This document shows, one piece after another, positions 1 to 6,976 of a stretch of DNA of 19,626 nucleotides. Origin of the DNA: Treponema sp. Lineage in GTDB: Bacteria; Spirochaetota; Spirochaetia; Treponematales; Breznakiellaceae. Both the position numbers and the translations under genes were made by a program. The stretch covers positions 1-19,626 of the forward strand of contig JAISTO010000186.1 in assembly GCA_031272575.1 (NCBI GenBank), written 5' to 3'. Every line of letters begins with the position of its first letter. The stretch's first letter is position 1. The notes under the pieces were generated by a model. That model had not been told where the DNA came from. It ran no database searches and was given only the letters and a program-made list of their open reading frames with translations.

Positions 1-15
1 GCTCTCGCATCACGT

Positions 16-50
16 CCCCACTCCCCACTCCCTATTCCCCACTCCCCACG
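16..50. repeat. Heptamer tandem array, CCCCACT type
   Basis: Five consecutive 7-nt units are readable: CCCCACT, CCCCACT, CCCTATT, CCCCACT, CCCCACG. The array lies just upstream of the recQ promoter. The same units, including the CCCTATT variant, recur near 13465-13486 and 19467-19508. It is a short non-coding tandem repeat, similar in period to the heptamer STRR repeats known from cyanobacteria. No function can be read from it. Confidence 0.85.
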
Positions 51-69
51 CGGTCGGAGCCCCCCCCCC

Positions 70-99
70 TTGCCCCGCGCCCCCCGCCTGCCCTATACT
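70..99 (+). promoter_or_regulatory. Putative promoter of recQ (leaderless type)
   Basis: A -35-like TTGCCC (70-75), an 18-nt spacer and a -10-like TATACT (94-99) precede the recQ ATG at 106. Only 6 nt separate the -10 hexamer from ATG, so transcription would begin at or next to the start codon and the mRNA would have no Shine-Dalgarno leader. The same 6-nt spacing occurs before the genes starting at 5237 and 9000. Confidence 0.6.
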
Positions 100-105
100 C
101 ACTCC

Positions 106-2031
106 ATGCGATGCGGGGACAGCGGCGGCGGGGACAAATACGCGGTGCTGCGGGACTACTTCGGGTTCACGGACTTCAGGCCCGGGCAGGATGGGGTAAT
201 CGACGCCATCATGGCCGGGCGGGATGTGCTGGCGGTTATGCCGACCGGCGCGGGGAAGTCGCTGTGCTACCAGATACCGGCGCTCATGCTGCCGGGGCTC
301 ACGGTCGTGGTCTCGCCGCTCATCTCGCTTATGAAGGATCAGGTGCAGGCCCTCCAGGACGCGGGCGTGGCGGCGGTGTTTCTGAACAGTTCGCTCTCGC
401 AGGCCGAGTACGCGGATGCCTTGCGGCGCGTCAGGCAGCAGGAAATCAAACTGCTCTACCTTGCGCCGGAGCGGCTCACGAACCCGCAGATCGAGCGGCT
501 CTGCGCGGAGCAGGACATCCCCCTGGTGGTGGTGGACGAGGCGCACTGCCTCTCGCAGTGGGGCCACGACTTCCGGCCCGGGTACCTGGACATCGCGCCG
601 TTCATCCGGCGTCTGGCGCGGCGTCCCGTCACGACCGCGTTCACCGCCACCGCCACTCCCCAGGTGCGGGACGACATCATCACCCTGCTGAAAATGCCCA
701 GGAGTGACGGCGCGCGCGGCACCCTCACCGTCACCACCGGTTTCGACAGGCCGAACCTGTACTTCGAGGTGCAAAGGCCAAAGGACAAAGATGCCGCGCT
801 GCTCCGCTGCCTGAAAGAGCGCGCGGGCAGGAGCGGCATCATCTACTGCGCCACGCGGAAACTGGTCGAGGAACTCTGCGCGCTGCTCGTCGAGAGCGGC
901 TTCGACGCGGCCCCGTACCACGCGGGGCTTGAGGACGCGGAGCGCCGGGCCAGCCAGGACGACTTCCTCTACGACCGCAAGCCCATCATCGTCGCGACCA
1001 ACGCGTTCGGCATGGGCATCGACAAATCGAACGTGTCCTTTGTCATTCATTACAATATGCCCAAAAATATCGAAAGTTACTATCAGGAGGCGGGCAGGGC
1101 CGGCAGGGACGGCGCGCCCGCGGACTGCATCCTGCTCTACTCAGCCTACGATGTCAGACTCAACGAGTTTCTTATCAACAAGGGTGACGAAGAAAGCGGC
1201 GCGGATCCGGCGCTCCGCGAGCACAAAAAAGAACTCCTCAAACTGATGACCTTTTACAGCACCTCGTCCGAATGCCTCAGGCGGAAACTGCTCGCCTATT
1301 TCGGCGAGGACGCGCCGGCCTACTGCGGCAACTGTTCCAACTGTCTCACCAAGTATGATGAAGTGGACGTGAGCCTGGAGGCGCGGAAAATTATCTCCTG
1401 CGTCTACCGCCTCAAACAGCGGGGCCGCGGTTTCGGCAAAACGATGATCATCGACATTCTGAAAGGGAGCGGCGCGGCGAAGATAAAAAACCTGGGCCTG
1501 CAGAGCCTAAGCACCTGGGGTATTATGAAAGATGACAGCGCTGCCCGCATACGGGCGGTGCTCGATTTCCTGGTGGAGCGCCGCTACCTCGCGCAGCGCG
1601 GCGCCGAGTTTCCCGTGATCGAGTGGGGGGAGCGGGCCGCCGCCTTTATCACCGCGAAGACCCCCCTCCCGATGATGCTCCCCCGCGAGGAAGCCCCCGC
1701 CCCCCGCAAGGCCGCGGGCGCCGCCTGGGGCGGCTCCTCTGGCGGAGGCGGTGCCTCGGGCGCGGGCGCTTTCGACGCGGCCGGCGCTTTTGACGAAGCC
1801 CTTTTCGAGAAACTGCGCGGCCTTCGCAAGCGCCTCGCCGCGGCCGAGTCCCTCCCCGCGTACATCATTTTCTCGGACGCGACCCTCAACGATATGTGCC
1901 GAAAGAAACCCCTCACCCGCGCCGCCTTCTCCCGCGTGACCGGCGTAGGCCAGGTAAAAAACGACAAATACGGCGCCTCCTTCACCGCTCTGATACGGGA
2001 GCACCTTGGCGTGCAGGGGAGGGAGGAGTGA
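106..2031 (+). CDS. recQ: ATP-dependent DNA helicase RecQ
   Basis: This is a 3'-5' superfamily 2 DNA helicase of 641 residues (E. coli RecQ has about 609), acting in recombination repair and restart of stalled forks. Visible motifs are Walker A (MPTGAGKS, residues 45-52), the DEAH box (144-147) followed by CLSQWGHDFRPGY, and helicase C-terminal motifs around ATNAFGMGID and QEAGRAGRDG (297-335). The RecQ-C-terminal zinc site is intact with C390, C407, C410 and C413, and an HRDC domain occupies roughly 563-635. A Gly/Ala/Ser-rich linker (about 530-562) separates the winged-helix region from HRDC and is longer than usual. I chose the ATG at 106 because an in-frame TTG at 70 falls inside the -35 element and adds only low-complexity residues. 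The gene stands alone and converges on a TatD gene. Confidence 0.97.
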   Translation: MRCGDSGGGDKYAVLRDYFGFTDFRPGQDGVIDAIMAGRDVLAVMPTGAGKSLCYQIPALMLPGLTVVVSPLISLMKDQVQALQDAGVAAVFLNSSLSQAEYADALRRVRQQEIKLLYLAPERLTNPQIERLCAEQDIPLVVVDEAHCLSQWGHDFRPGYLDIAPFIRRLARRPVTTAFTATATPQVRDDIITLLKMPRSDGARGTLTVTTGFDRPNLYFEVQRPKDKDAALLRCLKERAGRSGIIYCATRKLVEELCALLVESGFDAAPYHAGLEDAERRASQDDFLYDRKPIIVATNAFGMGIDKSNVSFVIHYNMPKNIESYYQEAGRAGRDGAPADCILLYSAYDVRLNEFLINKGDEESGADPALREHKKELLKLMTFYSTSSECLRRKLLAYFGEDAPAYCGNCSNCLTKYDEVDVSLEARKIISCVYRLKQRGRGFGKTMIIDILKGSGAAKIKNLGLQSLSTWGIMKDDSAARIRAVLDFLVERRYLAQRGAEFPVIEWGERAAAFITAKTPLPMMLPREEAPAPRKAAGAAWGGSSGGGGASGAGAFDAAGAFDEALFEKLRGLRKRLAAAESLPAYIIFSDATLNDMCRKKPLTRAAFSRVTGVGQVKNDKYGASFTALIREHLGVQGREE

Positions 2032-2233
2032 CTGACGGAGCCATAATTCGGTCAAACTGAGAATTGCTGCCCTCGCGCCGTGGGCTCACTGAATACAATC
2101 GTATCATCAGTCTAAAAAAAGTCAGGTTTGTCAACCTCCCTACATTGCCCGCATAACCTAAAGGGCACCCCTAACTCGATTACATCACTCGGTTTTTGTC
2201 CCTGATAGTGGATAAGGGGACACCACGGACGAA

Positions 2234-2249
2234 GGGCGCTTACGCGCCC
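2234..2249. terminator. GC hairpin, possible terminator
   Basis: GGGCGC and GCGCCC form a perfect 6-bp stem around a TTAC loop. No T-tract follows on either strand, so it is not a classical intrinsic terminator. Its position between converging genes is the main argument for a termination or RNA-stability role. Confidence 0.35.
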
Positions 2250-2260
2250 GTCACCTGTGA

Positions 2261-2301
2261 CCCCACCCTACCCTCCCCAAAGTGGAGGGTGAGGGGGCAT
2301 C
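2261..2301. repeat. Foldback repeat element, copy 1
   Basis: ACCCTCC (2270-2276) pairs with GGAGGGT (2284-2290), and further C and G runs outside extend the stem imperfectly. It is followed by GGGGG CAT CCCCC, a second small hairpin. The order CCCTACCC, C-run, AAAG, G-run, GAGGG, CATC is shared with the element near 13424-13459. That suggests a dispersed intergenic palindrome family that sits at gene 3' ends here. Confidence 0.6.
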
Positions 2302-2305
2302 CCCC

Positions 2306-3079
2306 TTAAGGCTGCAGGCCGAAGACGCGGTTCGCGTTCTCCCAGAGATGGCCGGCGAGTTCTTCGAGGTCTATTTTGAGGATATCGGCCATGTGCCGGG
2401 CCGTAATCGGCAGATACTTGGGCATGTTGCGCTCCTTACGATGCGACGCCGGCACCATGAAAGGAGCCTCGGACTCGATCAGGATGCGGTCGAGCGGCAG
2501 CACACTTACGGTCGAGTGCAGGTTGTGCGCGTTGCGGTACGTAAGGTTGCCCGCAAAAGAGAAGTACAGGTTAAGTTTGAGCGCCTTGCGGGCGTAATCC
2601 GCATCTTCGGAGTAGCAGTGCAGAATGCCGCCCCGGGGAGGAAGGTGATCGGCAAGGATAGAGAGCACGTCCTTGCCCGCTTCACGGTTGTGAATGATCA
2701 CCGGCAAATTCATTGCCGTTGCCATATCGAGCTGCGTAATAAACAGTTCGATCTGCGACTTTTTGTCCCCGAACTTGTGATAGTAGTCGAGACCGATCTC
2801 GCCCACCGCCACTACCCGCGGGTAAGCCACGTAGCGCTCGAGCATCTGACTCCACCCCCGTCCCGGGTTCTGTACCTCGGAGGGCGAGACGCCGATCGCG
2901 TGGTACACGTTAACGGCCGACTTGAGATTCTCGTAGACTTTCGGGAAGTCTATGAGACTGTTACAAATCGAGACGAGGCGGGTTACTTGCGCCTGCCTCG
3001 CCTCTTGAATGACCAGTAACTGCTCTATTGGGTCATCATAAATAAGCCCCAAATGAGCATGAGTATCAAAATACTGCAT
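2306..3079 (-). CDS. TatD-family metal-dependent hydrolase with altered metal ligand
   Basis: This 257-residue TIM-barrel hydrolase of the TatD/YcfH family resembles 3'-5' exonucleases or DNases acting on DNA or RNA ends; the true substrate is not predictable. Family ligands are present: the N-terminal DTHAH (H7, H9), VGEIGLDYY (E94), PVIIHNREAG (H130) and ILHCYSED (H154). The usual C-terminal ETDAP/ETDSP motif reads ESEAPFM, so the metal-binding, catalytic Asp is replaced by E204. I checked this on the nucleotide sequence (GAG TCC GAG). The ATG at 3079 is the first start after a strong promoter, leaving a leader of about 55 nt. A second TatD paralogue in this window (13475-14293) keeps the Asp. 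A shifted function, or tolerance of Glu, are both possible. Confidence 0.92.
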   Translation of the reverse strand: MQYFDTHAHLGLIYDDPIEQLLVIQEARQAQVTRLVSICNSLIDFPKVYENLKSAVNVYHAIGVSPSEVQNPGRGWSQMLERYVAYPRVVAVGEIGLDYYHKFGDKKSQIELFITQLDMATAMNLPVIIHNREAGKDVLSILADHLPPRGGILHCYSEDADYARKALKLNLYFSFAGNLTYRNAHNLHSTVSVLPLDRILIESEAPFMVPASHRKERNMPKYLPITARHMADILKIDLEELAGHLWENANRVFGLQP

Positions 3080-3141
3080 GGTTTTATCCGCAATCGAGAA
3101 GATAGTTACGGGGATTAGCCGTCTCCAAACTGGATACCTTA

Positions 3142-3170
3142 ATTATAGCATATTTCGGGCGCAGAGTCAA
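3142..3170 (-). promoter_or_regulatory. Sigma70-type promoter of tatD
   Basis: On the minus strand, TTGACT (3165-3170), a spacer of exactly 17 nt and a perfect TATAAT (3142-3147) are seen. A T-rich tract lies just upstream of the -35 and could act as an UP-like element. Transcription should start near 3135, giving a leader of about 55 nt before the ATG at 3079. Confidence 0.85.
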
Positions 3171-3183
3171 GAAAAAAAAACAA

Positions 3184-3199
3184 AAAAAGATCACTTTTT
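3184..3199 (-). terminator. Weak A/T hairpin with T-tract, possible terminator of the ackA-nudix unit
   Basis: AAAAAG and CTTTTT can pair around a 4-nt loop. On the minus strand this is followed by a long T-rich tract reaching the next promoter. The stem is almost all A-T, so it would be weak. It lies between the NUDIX stop codon and the tatD promoter, where a terminator is expected. Confidence 0.3.
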
Positions 3200-3227
3200 A
3201 TGAAAAAATATGCTTTTTACCCGAATG

Positions 3228-3770
3228 TCAGCGCTTCAGGAGGTACAGCGCGAGCGCGGTTCCCATCAATGCGTGGACAAACGGGGGCCTGCCGAAGGCG
3301 GCAAGCAAATCAGCCTCGCTTACCCGTTCCACCGACACGTACTCGTCGTCGTCCAGTTCCTGCGCCTCGCCCTCGTCCAGGCCGCGGGCAAGGAAGATGT
3401 GCACCTTGTTCGCCATAATCGCGGGGTTGGGATTGAAACTCCCCAGCGGGACCAGAAGCCCGGCCCTGCGGCCTGTCTCTTCGCGGAGTTCCCGCGCGGC
3501 CCCCTGCTCGGGGCTTTCCCCCGCCTCGATGACCCCGCCGGGAAACTCGAGGCTCAGCGAACGGGAACCGTGCCGCCACTGCCTCACCATAAGGAACTCG
3601 CCCGGCCCGAGTTCGGGCACCACAATTACCCAGTCCGAGGCTTCGAGCACACTGTAGAGATGCCGATCGCCCCTGGGGGAACGGCAGAGCCGCTCTTCGA
3701 CCGAAAACACGGGCCCCCTAAAGACCTCCCTGCGGGTCTCCTCGGTCCAGACGAGTTCTTCCGGGCTCAT
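3228..3770 (-). CDS. NUDIX hydrolase, ADP-ribose pyrophosphatase-like
   Basis: This 180-residue cytoplasmic protein probably hydrolyses ADP-ribose or a related nucleoside diphosphate derivative. The complete NUDIX box is visible from about G79 to G100 (GGVIEAGE, seven residues, RELREETG) and includes the metal-binding glutamates E97 and E98. Upstream residues such as VYSV/DWVIVVPE and LMVRQWRHG resemble the NudF/YqkG (ADP-ribose pyrophosphatase) group. Its ATG overlaps the ackA stop codon as ATGA, so the two genes are probably translationally coupled. The exact substrate cannot be fixed from sequence; ADP-sugar or other NDP-X activity is equally possible. Confidence 0.9.
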   Translation of the reverse strand: MSPEELVWTEETRREVFRGPVFSVEERLCRSPRGDRHLYSVLEASDWVIVVPELGPGEFLMVRQWRHGSRSLSLEFPGGVIEAGESPEQGAARELREETGRRAGLLVPLGSFNPNPAIMANKVHIFLARGLDEGEAQELDDDEYVSVERVSEADLLAAFGRPPFVHALMGTALALYLLKR

Positions 3771-5113
3771 GCCGGCGCCCCCGGCTTCGCCACTATAGAC
3801 GCCAGTTCCGGGTGCGCGGCCAGTTCCTCTTTAAGGCCCGCGGCGCGGCTCTTGTTCACATAGCCGGGGCTCTGGAACGAGTAGGTGAACTTCGTGTGCA
3901 GGTCGTAGGTGCCGGCCATGAGGGCGTAGGCGTCCTCGGTCATCACCAGTTCCTCGTCCGTGGGGATAACGTAGATCGGCACCTTCGATTCCGGCTTGCT
4001 GATCAGCGTCTCCGTGTTCCGCGTGTGCGAGAGCGCGTTTTTCGCGGGGTCGTACACGATGCCGATACCCTCGAGGCCCTCGAGGATTTTCCCCCGCATA
4101 AAGACCGAGAACTCCCCGACCCCCGCGGTGAGCACCAGCGCGTCAACCCGCCCCAGTACCGCCTGATACCCGCCGATGTACTTTTTCACGCGGTGCGCCT
4201 CGATGTCCTGCGCAAGCGCGGCGCGCTTATCCCCCGCCTCGGCCGCCTTCTGGATATCCCGGCGATCCGACAGCCCGCCGGTGATCCCGAAGAGCCCGGA
4301 CTTCTTGTTGAGCGCGCTCTCCATCTCCGCGCAGGACATACCGGTCTTCCGCATGACATAGAAGGGCATCGCCAGGTCCGCGTCCCCGGAGCGGGTACCC
4401 ATCACCAGCCCCTCGAGCGGCGTTATCCCCATCGACGTGTCGAAGGAGCAGCCGTCCTTTACCGCGTTCACCGAGGAGCCGTTCCCCAGGTGGCAGATGA
4501 TCAGGTTCGTCTCGAAGGGCTTTTTGCCCAGCAGCACCGCGGCGCGTTTGGCGGTGTAGAGGAAACTCGTGCCATGGAAGCCGTAGCGCCGCACCGAGTA
4601 GTTCTCGTACCACTCGTAGGGCAGGGCGTAGAGGAAGGACGAAGGCGGCATCGTCTGATGCCAGGCCGTGTCCATTACCGCGGCATGGGGGACCTCAGGC
4701 AGCACCCGCTTGGCCGCCTCTATGCCCATGATGTTCGCGGGGTTGTGCAGGGGCCCCAAATCCTTCACCTCGTTGAAGGCCGCCATTGCCGCGTCATCCA
4801 CGATGACGCTCTTGGTGAACTTGTCCCCCCCATGCAGCACGCGGTGCCCCACCGCCTTGATTACCCGCATATCCGCGATGCACCCGATCCGGCTATCCGT
4901 GAGGGTTTTTATGATGAGATCGACCGCCTCGGTGTGCGTGGCGCAGTCGTGGTTGATCACGACCTCCTCGCGGCCCTTCACCTGATGCTTTATGAAGGAC
5001 CCGCCGACCGTCACCTTTTCCACCACGCCCACGGCAAGCACGTCCTTTGCCTCCCAATCGTAGACCTGGTACTTCGCGGACGATGATCCGCAGTTCAATG
5101 TTAAAATGACCAT
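3767..5113 (-). CDS. ackA: Acetate kinase
   Basis: Acetate kinase interconverts acetyl phosphate plus ADP with acetate plus ATP, the last step of acetate fermentation in the cytoplasm. All family signatures are present: LNCGSSSAKY (N7), GHRVLHGG (R91), MDTAWHQT (D148), RRYGFHGTS (H180), HLGNGSSV, MGTRSGDAD (R241), LTAGVGEFS and PTDEELV near 384-389. The positions of N7, R91, D148, H180 and R241 coincide with those described for the archaeal enzyme. At 448 residues it is longer than the usual 400 or so because of a C-terminal extension of about 45 residues. The ATG at 5113 has GAGGAG (5123-5128) 9 nt upstream. A phosphotransacetylase gene is not in the window. The downstream NUDIX gene overlaps the stop codon. 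Confidence 0.98.
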   Translation of the reverse strand: MVILTLNCGSSSAKYQVYDWEAKDVLAVGVVEKVTVGGSFIKHQVKGREEVVINHDCATHTEAVDLIIKTLTDSRIGCIADMRVIKAVGHRVLHGGDKFTKSVIVDDAAMAAFNEVKDLGPLHNPANIMGIEAAKRVLPEVPHAAVMDTAWHQTMPPSSFLYALPYEWYENYSVRRYGFHGTSFLYTAKRAAVLLGKKPFETNLIICHLGNGSSVNAVKDGCSFDTSMGITPLEGLVMGTRSGDADLAMPFYVMRKTGMSCAEMESALNKKSGLFGITGGLSDRRDIQKAAEAGDKRAALAQDIEAHRVKKYIGGYQAVLGRVDALVLTAGVGEFSVFMRGKILEGLEGIGIVYDPAKNALSHTRNTETLISKPESKVPIYVIPTDEELVMTEDAYALMAGTYDLHTKFTYSFQSPGYVNKSRAAGLKEELAAHPELASIVAKPGAPA

Positions 5114-5145
5114 AACACTGTGCTCCTCAATGTCAAAATTTTAAG

Positions 5146-5151
5146 AGTATA
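5146..5151 (-). promoter_or_regulatory. Possible -10 element of ackA promoter
   Basis: TATACT on the minus strand lies about 33 nt before the ackA ATG and upstream of its GAGGAG ribosome binding site. No convincing -35 hexamer is seen at 16-18 nt, so this assignment is tentative. The divergent gene starts only 123 nt away. Confidence 0.4.
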
Positions 5152-5201
5152 CTAGCGTTTTTTGAGGGAAAAGTAAAGGGGGGGATAGGCGCGCGCACCC
5201 C

Positions 5202-5230
5202 TTGACTTTTTTTCAATAGTATAGTAGGCT
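5202..5230 (+). promoter_or_regulatory. Putative promoter of the 579-residue gene (leaderless type)
   Basis: TTGACT (5202-5207), a 17-nt spacer and TAGGCT (5225-5230) stand exactly 6 nt before the GTG start at 5237. A better -10 match, TATAGT (5220-5225), overlaps but would give only a 12-nt spacer. No Shine-Dalgarno sequence fits between the promoter and the start codon, so a leaderless mRNA is likely. Confidence 0.5.
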
Positions 5231-5236
5231 CCCGAT

Positions 5237-6976
5237 GTGGGGCATTCGGGGAATTTCGAGACCATAGTCGCGGGCCTCTCTCAGGCCGAGCGGCAGCGGC
5301 TTTTGGATAAACTGCGGGAGCAGGCGAAACTCCCAGCGGAGCCGCGCCGAGCGGAAAAGAAGGCGGGGCAGACTATGCCGGATGTGACGCGCCGCTTCGA
5401 AAACGAGTCGGCATTTGCCAAATTTCTCTATTTTTTGTTGAGTATTTTTCGGTCAAAAGCGCCGGCGGAACTCTTTGCCGAAAAGCAGATGGCCAAACTG
5501 GGCAAGGCTATCGAAAAACGCTATCCCGGGCTCTACGATCACAAAAAACAGCGGCTGCTCGGCGGTTTTTGTCAGCAACTCGCGCGGCTGCGGGACGCGT
5601 CGCGCTTTTTTTTGGGCGTACTGGACGAGCGCTTCAACCAGGACAAGGGGGCGTTTTACCGTTTTTTGGGCTCACTCGAAATGCCCGAAGTGGACACTCA
5701 ACTGGAAGGCGCCCTGGCAGCCGCGGCCGCGCGGGAAAAAGCCCCCTCCGAGGACTCGAAACAGGAGGCGTACCGCCTCATGCAGGACGCGCTCTCGCAG
5801 GTCAAAGAAGCGCATAAAGCCGCCATGTATACCGACATCCGCTGTTTTTTGTGCCTACGGAAACTGGCCTCGTTCCCCTTCGACCGCGCGATAGCCTCTT
5901 TTACGCCGGATATGCAGACCAAAACCCTCTACTGCGCGGCCCCCCTCCTCAGCGCGCAATTGCGCGGCCTTGCCGACATACTCTACTCGCTGCGGGAGCC
6001 CACTCCTCTTCCCCTCCTCGAGTCGCTCTTCCTCCTGCTCATACGGGCCGGGGACTCCGGCGGCGCGGACGAGGCCGCATCCGCGATTGCGGATGTGGAC
6101 CTCGAAACGCAGCTGCAGGCCATGCTCTCCCGGGCCGAGACCGCGCTCGCCGTCATCCGCGAGTTCAGCAGGAATATCCCGCTTACGGCGCTGGTACGCT
6201 GCGCCAACCGGGACGCGGCGCTGGTCCCCCAGCAGATCACCGGCGGGGAGGACTGGTTTGCCGTGTACCGCGACTACTGGAAGCGGTGCATAGACGCATC
6301 CTTCATCCAGGCGGTACGGGAGCACCGCCGCGAGGAGGCGCTGCAGGCTATGCGGGCCTTCCTGGACGGAGGGGAACCGGTACCCCTCTCGTACGCGTAT
6401 GGGCCGGAGACCCCGGATGGGCTCCCCATACGGGGCGCGCTGGGCCTGTCATTCTTAAGCGCGTTTCAAATATACGTGTTTATGCCAAAACTGAACCCGA
6501 TTCTCGAACCGGTTTTTTCGGATGGAATCTTCTTCCGCAACGAAAACCGCATCGCCTACAACAACAGTTACCTGTCATTCATGAAACTGGGCGACGACAT
6601 CCGGGAATTCGACACAAAACTGGGGCCGAGCGGCATATTCGGCGCGGCCTACGATCCCGAAAAAAACAGGGGCTCGTCCGCATGGCTTGGCCGCCGCAAA
6701 AACCAAAAGGTGATCCATGACGCGTCGCGGGAGGCGGAGCGCGTCTACGGCGAGGCGCAGGAAGCGGCGCGGAGCATGGCGGACCTCCTCCTTGTCATCC
6801 TGAATCATGACGGGCTTTCAAACCCCCAGACCTTTGCGGTCAAGGGGAAACTCGCCCCATTCCATGCCGGGCTTTCCGAAGCGCTCACGATTTTTCAGCG
6901 CCTGTGCCAGATACTGGACGAAATTCAAAAAATTGAAGATGAGGAGAACCTCAAAGCAGGGGAATATGGAATATAA
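5237..6976 (+). CDS. DUF5312-type spirochaete protein of unknown function
   Basis: A 579-residue protein that I match from memory to the DUF5312 group of treponemal hypothetical proteins, by features such as the N-terminal FETIVAGLSQAERQRLLDKL, the FLYFLLSIFRSKAP stretch (63-76), LGKAIEKRYPGLYD and NQDKGAFYRFLGSLEMPE. No catalytic motif is recognised. It has no signal peptide. The hydrophobic run at about 60-72 is flanked by basic residues and could be a membrane-associated helix. The rest looks alpha-helical and charged. The start is GTG: an ATG two bases upstream is in another frame and stops within about ten codons. The 3' end overlaps the next gene by 11 nt, so the two products are probably made together. 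It is divergent from ackA. Confidence 0.8.
   Translation: MGHSGNFETIVAGLSQAERQRLLDKLREQAKLPAEPRRAEKKAGQTMPDVTRRFENESAFAKFLYFLLSIFRSKAPAELFAEKQMAKLGKAIEKRYPGLYDHKKQRLLGGFCQQLARLRDASRFFLGVLDERFNQDKGAFYRFLGSLEMPEVDTQLEGALAAAAAREKAPSEDSKQEAYRLMQDALSQVKEAHKAAMYTDIRCFLCLRKLASFPFDRAIASFTPDMQTKTLYCAAPLLSAQLRGLADILYSLREPTPLPLLESLFLLLIRAGDSGGADEAASAIADVDLETQLQAMLSRAETALAVIREFSRNIPLTALVRCANRDAALVPQQITGGEDWFAVYRDYWKRCIDASFIQAVREHRREEALQAMRAFLDGGEPVPLSYAYGPETPDGLPIRGALGLSFLSAFQIYVFMPKLNPILEPVFSDGIFFRNENRIAYNNSYLSFMKLGDDIREFDTKLGPSGIFGAAYDPEKNRGSSAWLGRRKNQKVIHDASREAERVYGEAQEAARSMADLLLVILNHDGLSNPQTFAVKGKLAPFHAGLSEALTIFQRLCQILDEIQKIEDEENLKAGEYGI

Larger units (their letters stand above)
2032..2305. other. 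Convergent intergenic spacer between recQ and tatD
   Basis: No coding region is supported in this 274-nt stretch between two converging genes. It has a less GC-rich first half without a recognisable motif. Then come a short GC hairpin (2234-2249) and a larger foldback element (2261-2301). It probably serves transcription termination on both strands. Confidence 0.6.

Noticed and set aside
10..1050. Minus-strand ORF of 346 codons at the left edge
   Set aside because: It is antisense to recQ and runs into the heptamer array; no recognisable protein features.
3812..5086. Long plus-strand ORF of 424 codons
   Set aside because: It lies fully antisense to ackA, whose motifs are all intact. The translation is low-complexity Arg/His/Val-rich, as expected for a shadow in GC-rich DNA.
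5220..5225. TATAGT as the -10 box of the 579-residue gene
   Set aside because: It matches the consensus better than TAGGCT but leaves only 12 nt to TTGACT. I kept TAGGCT with a 17-nt spacer, though either could be used.
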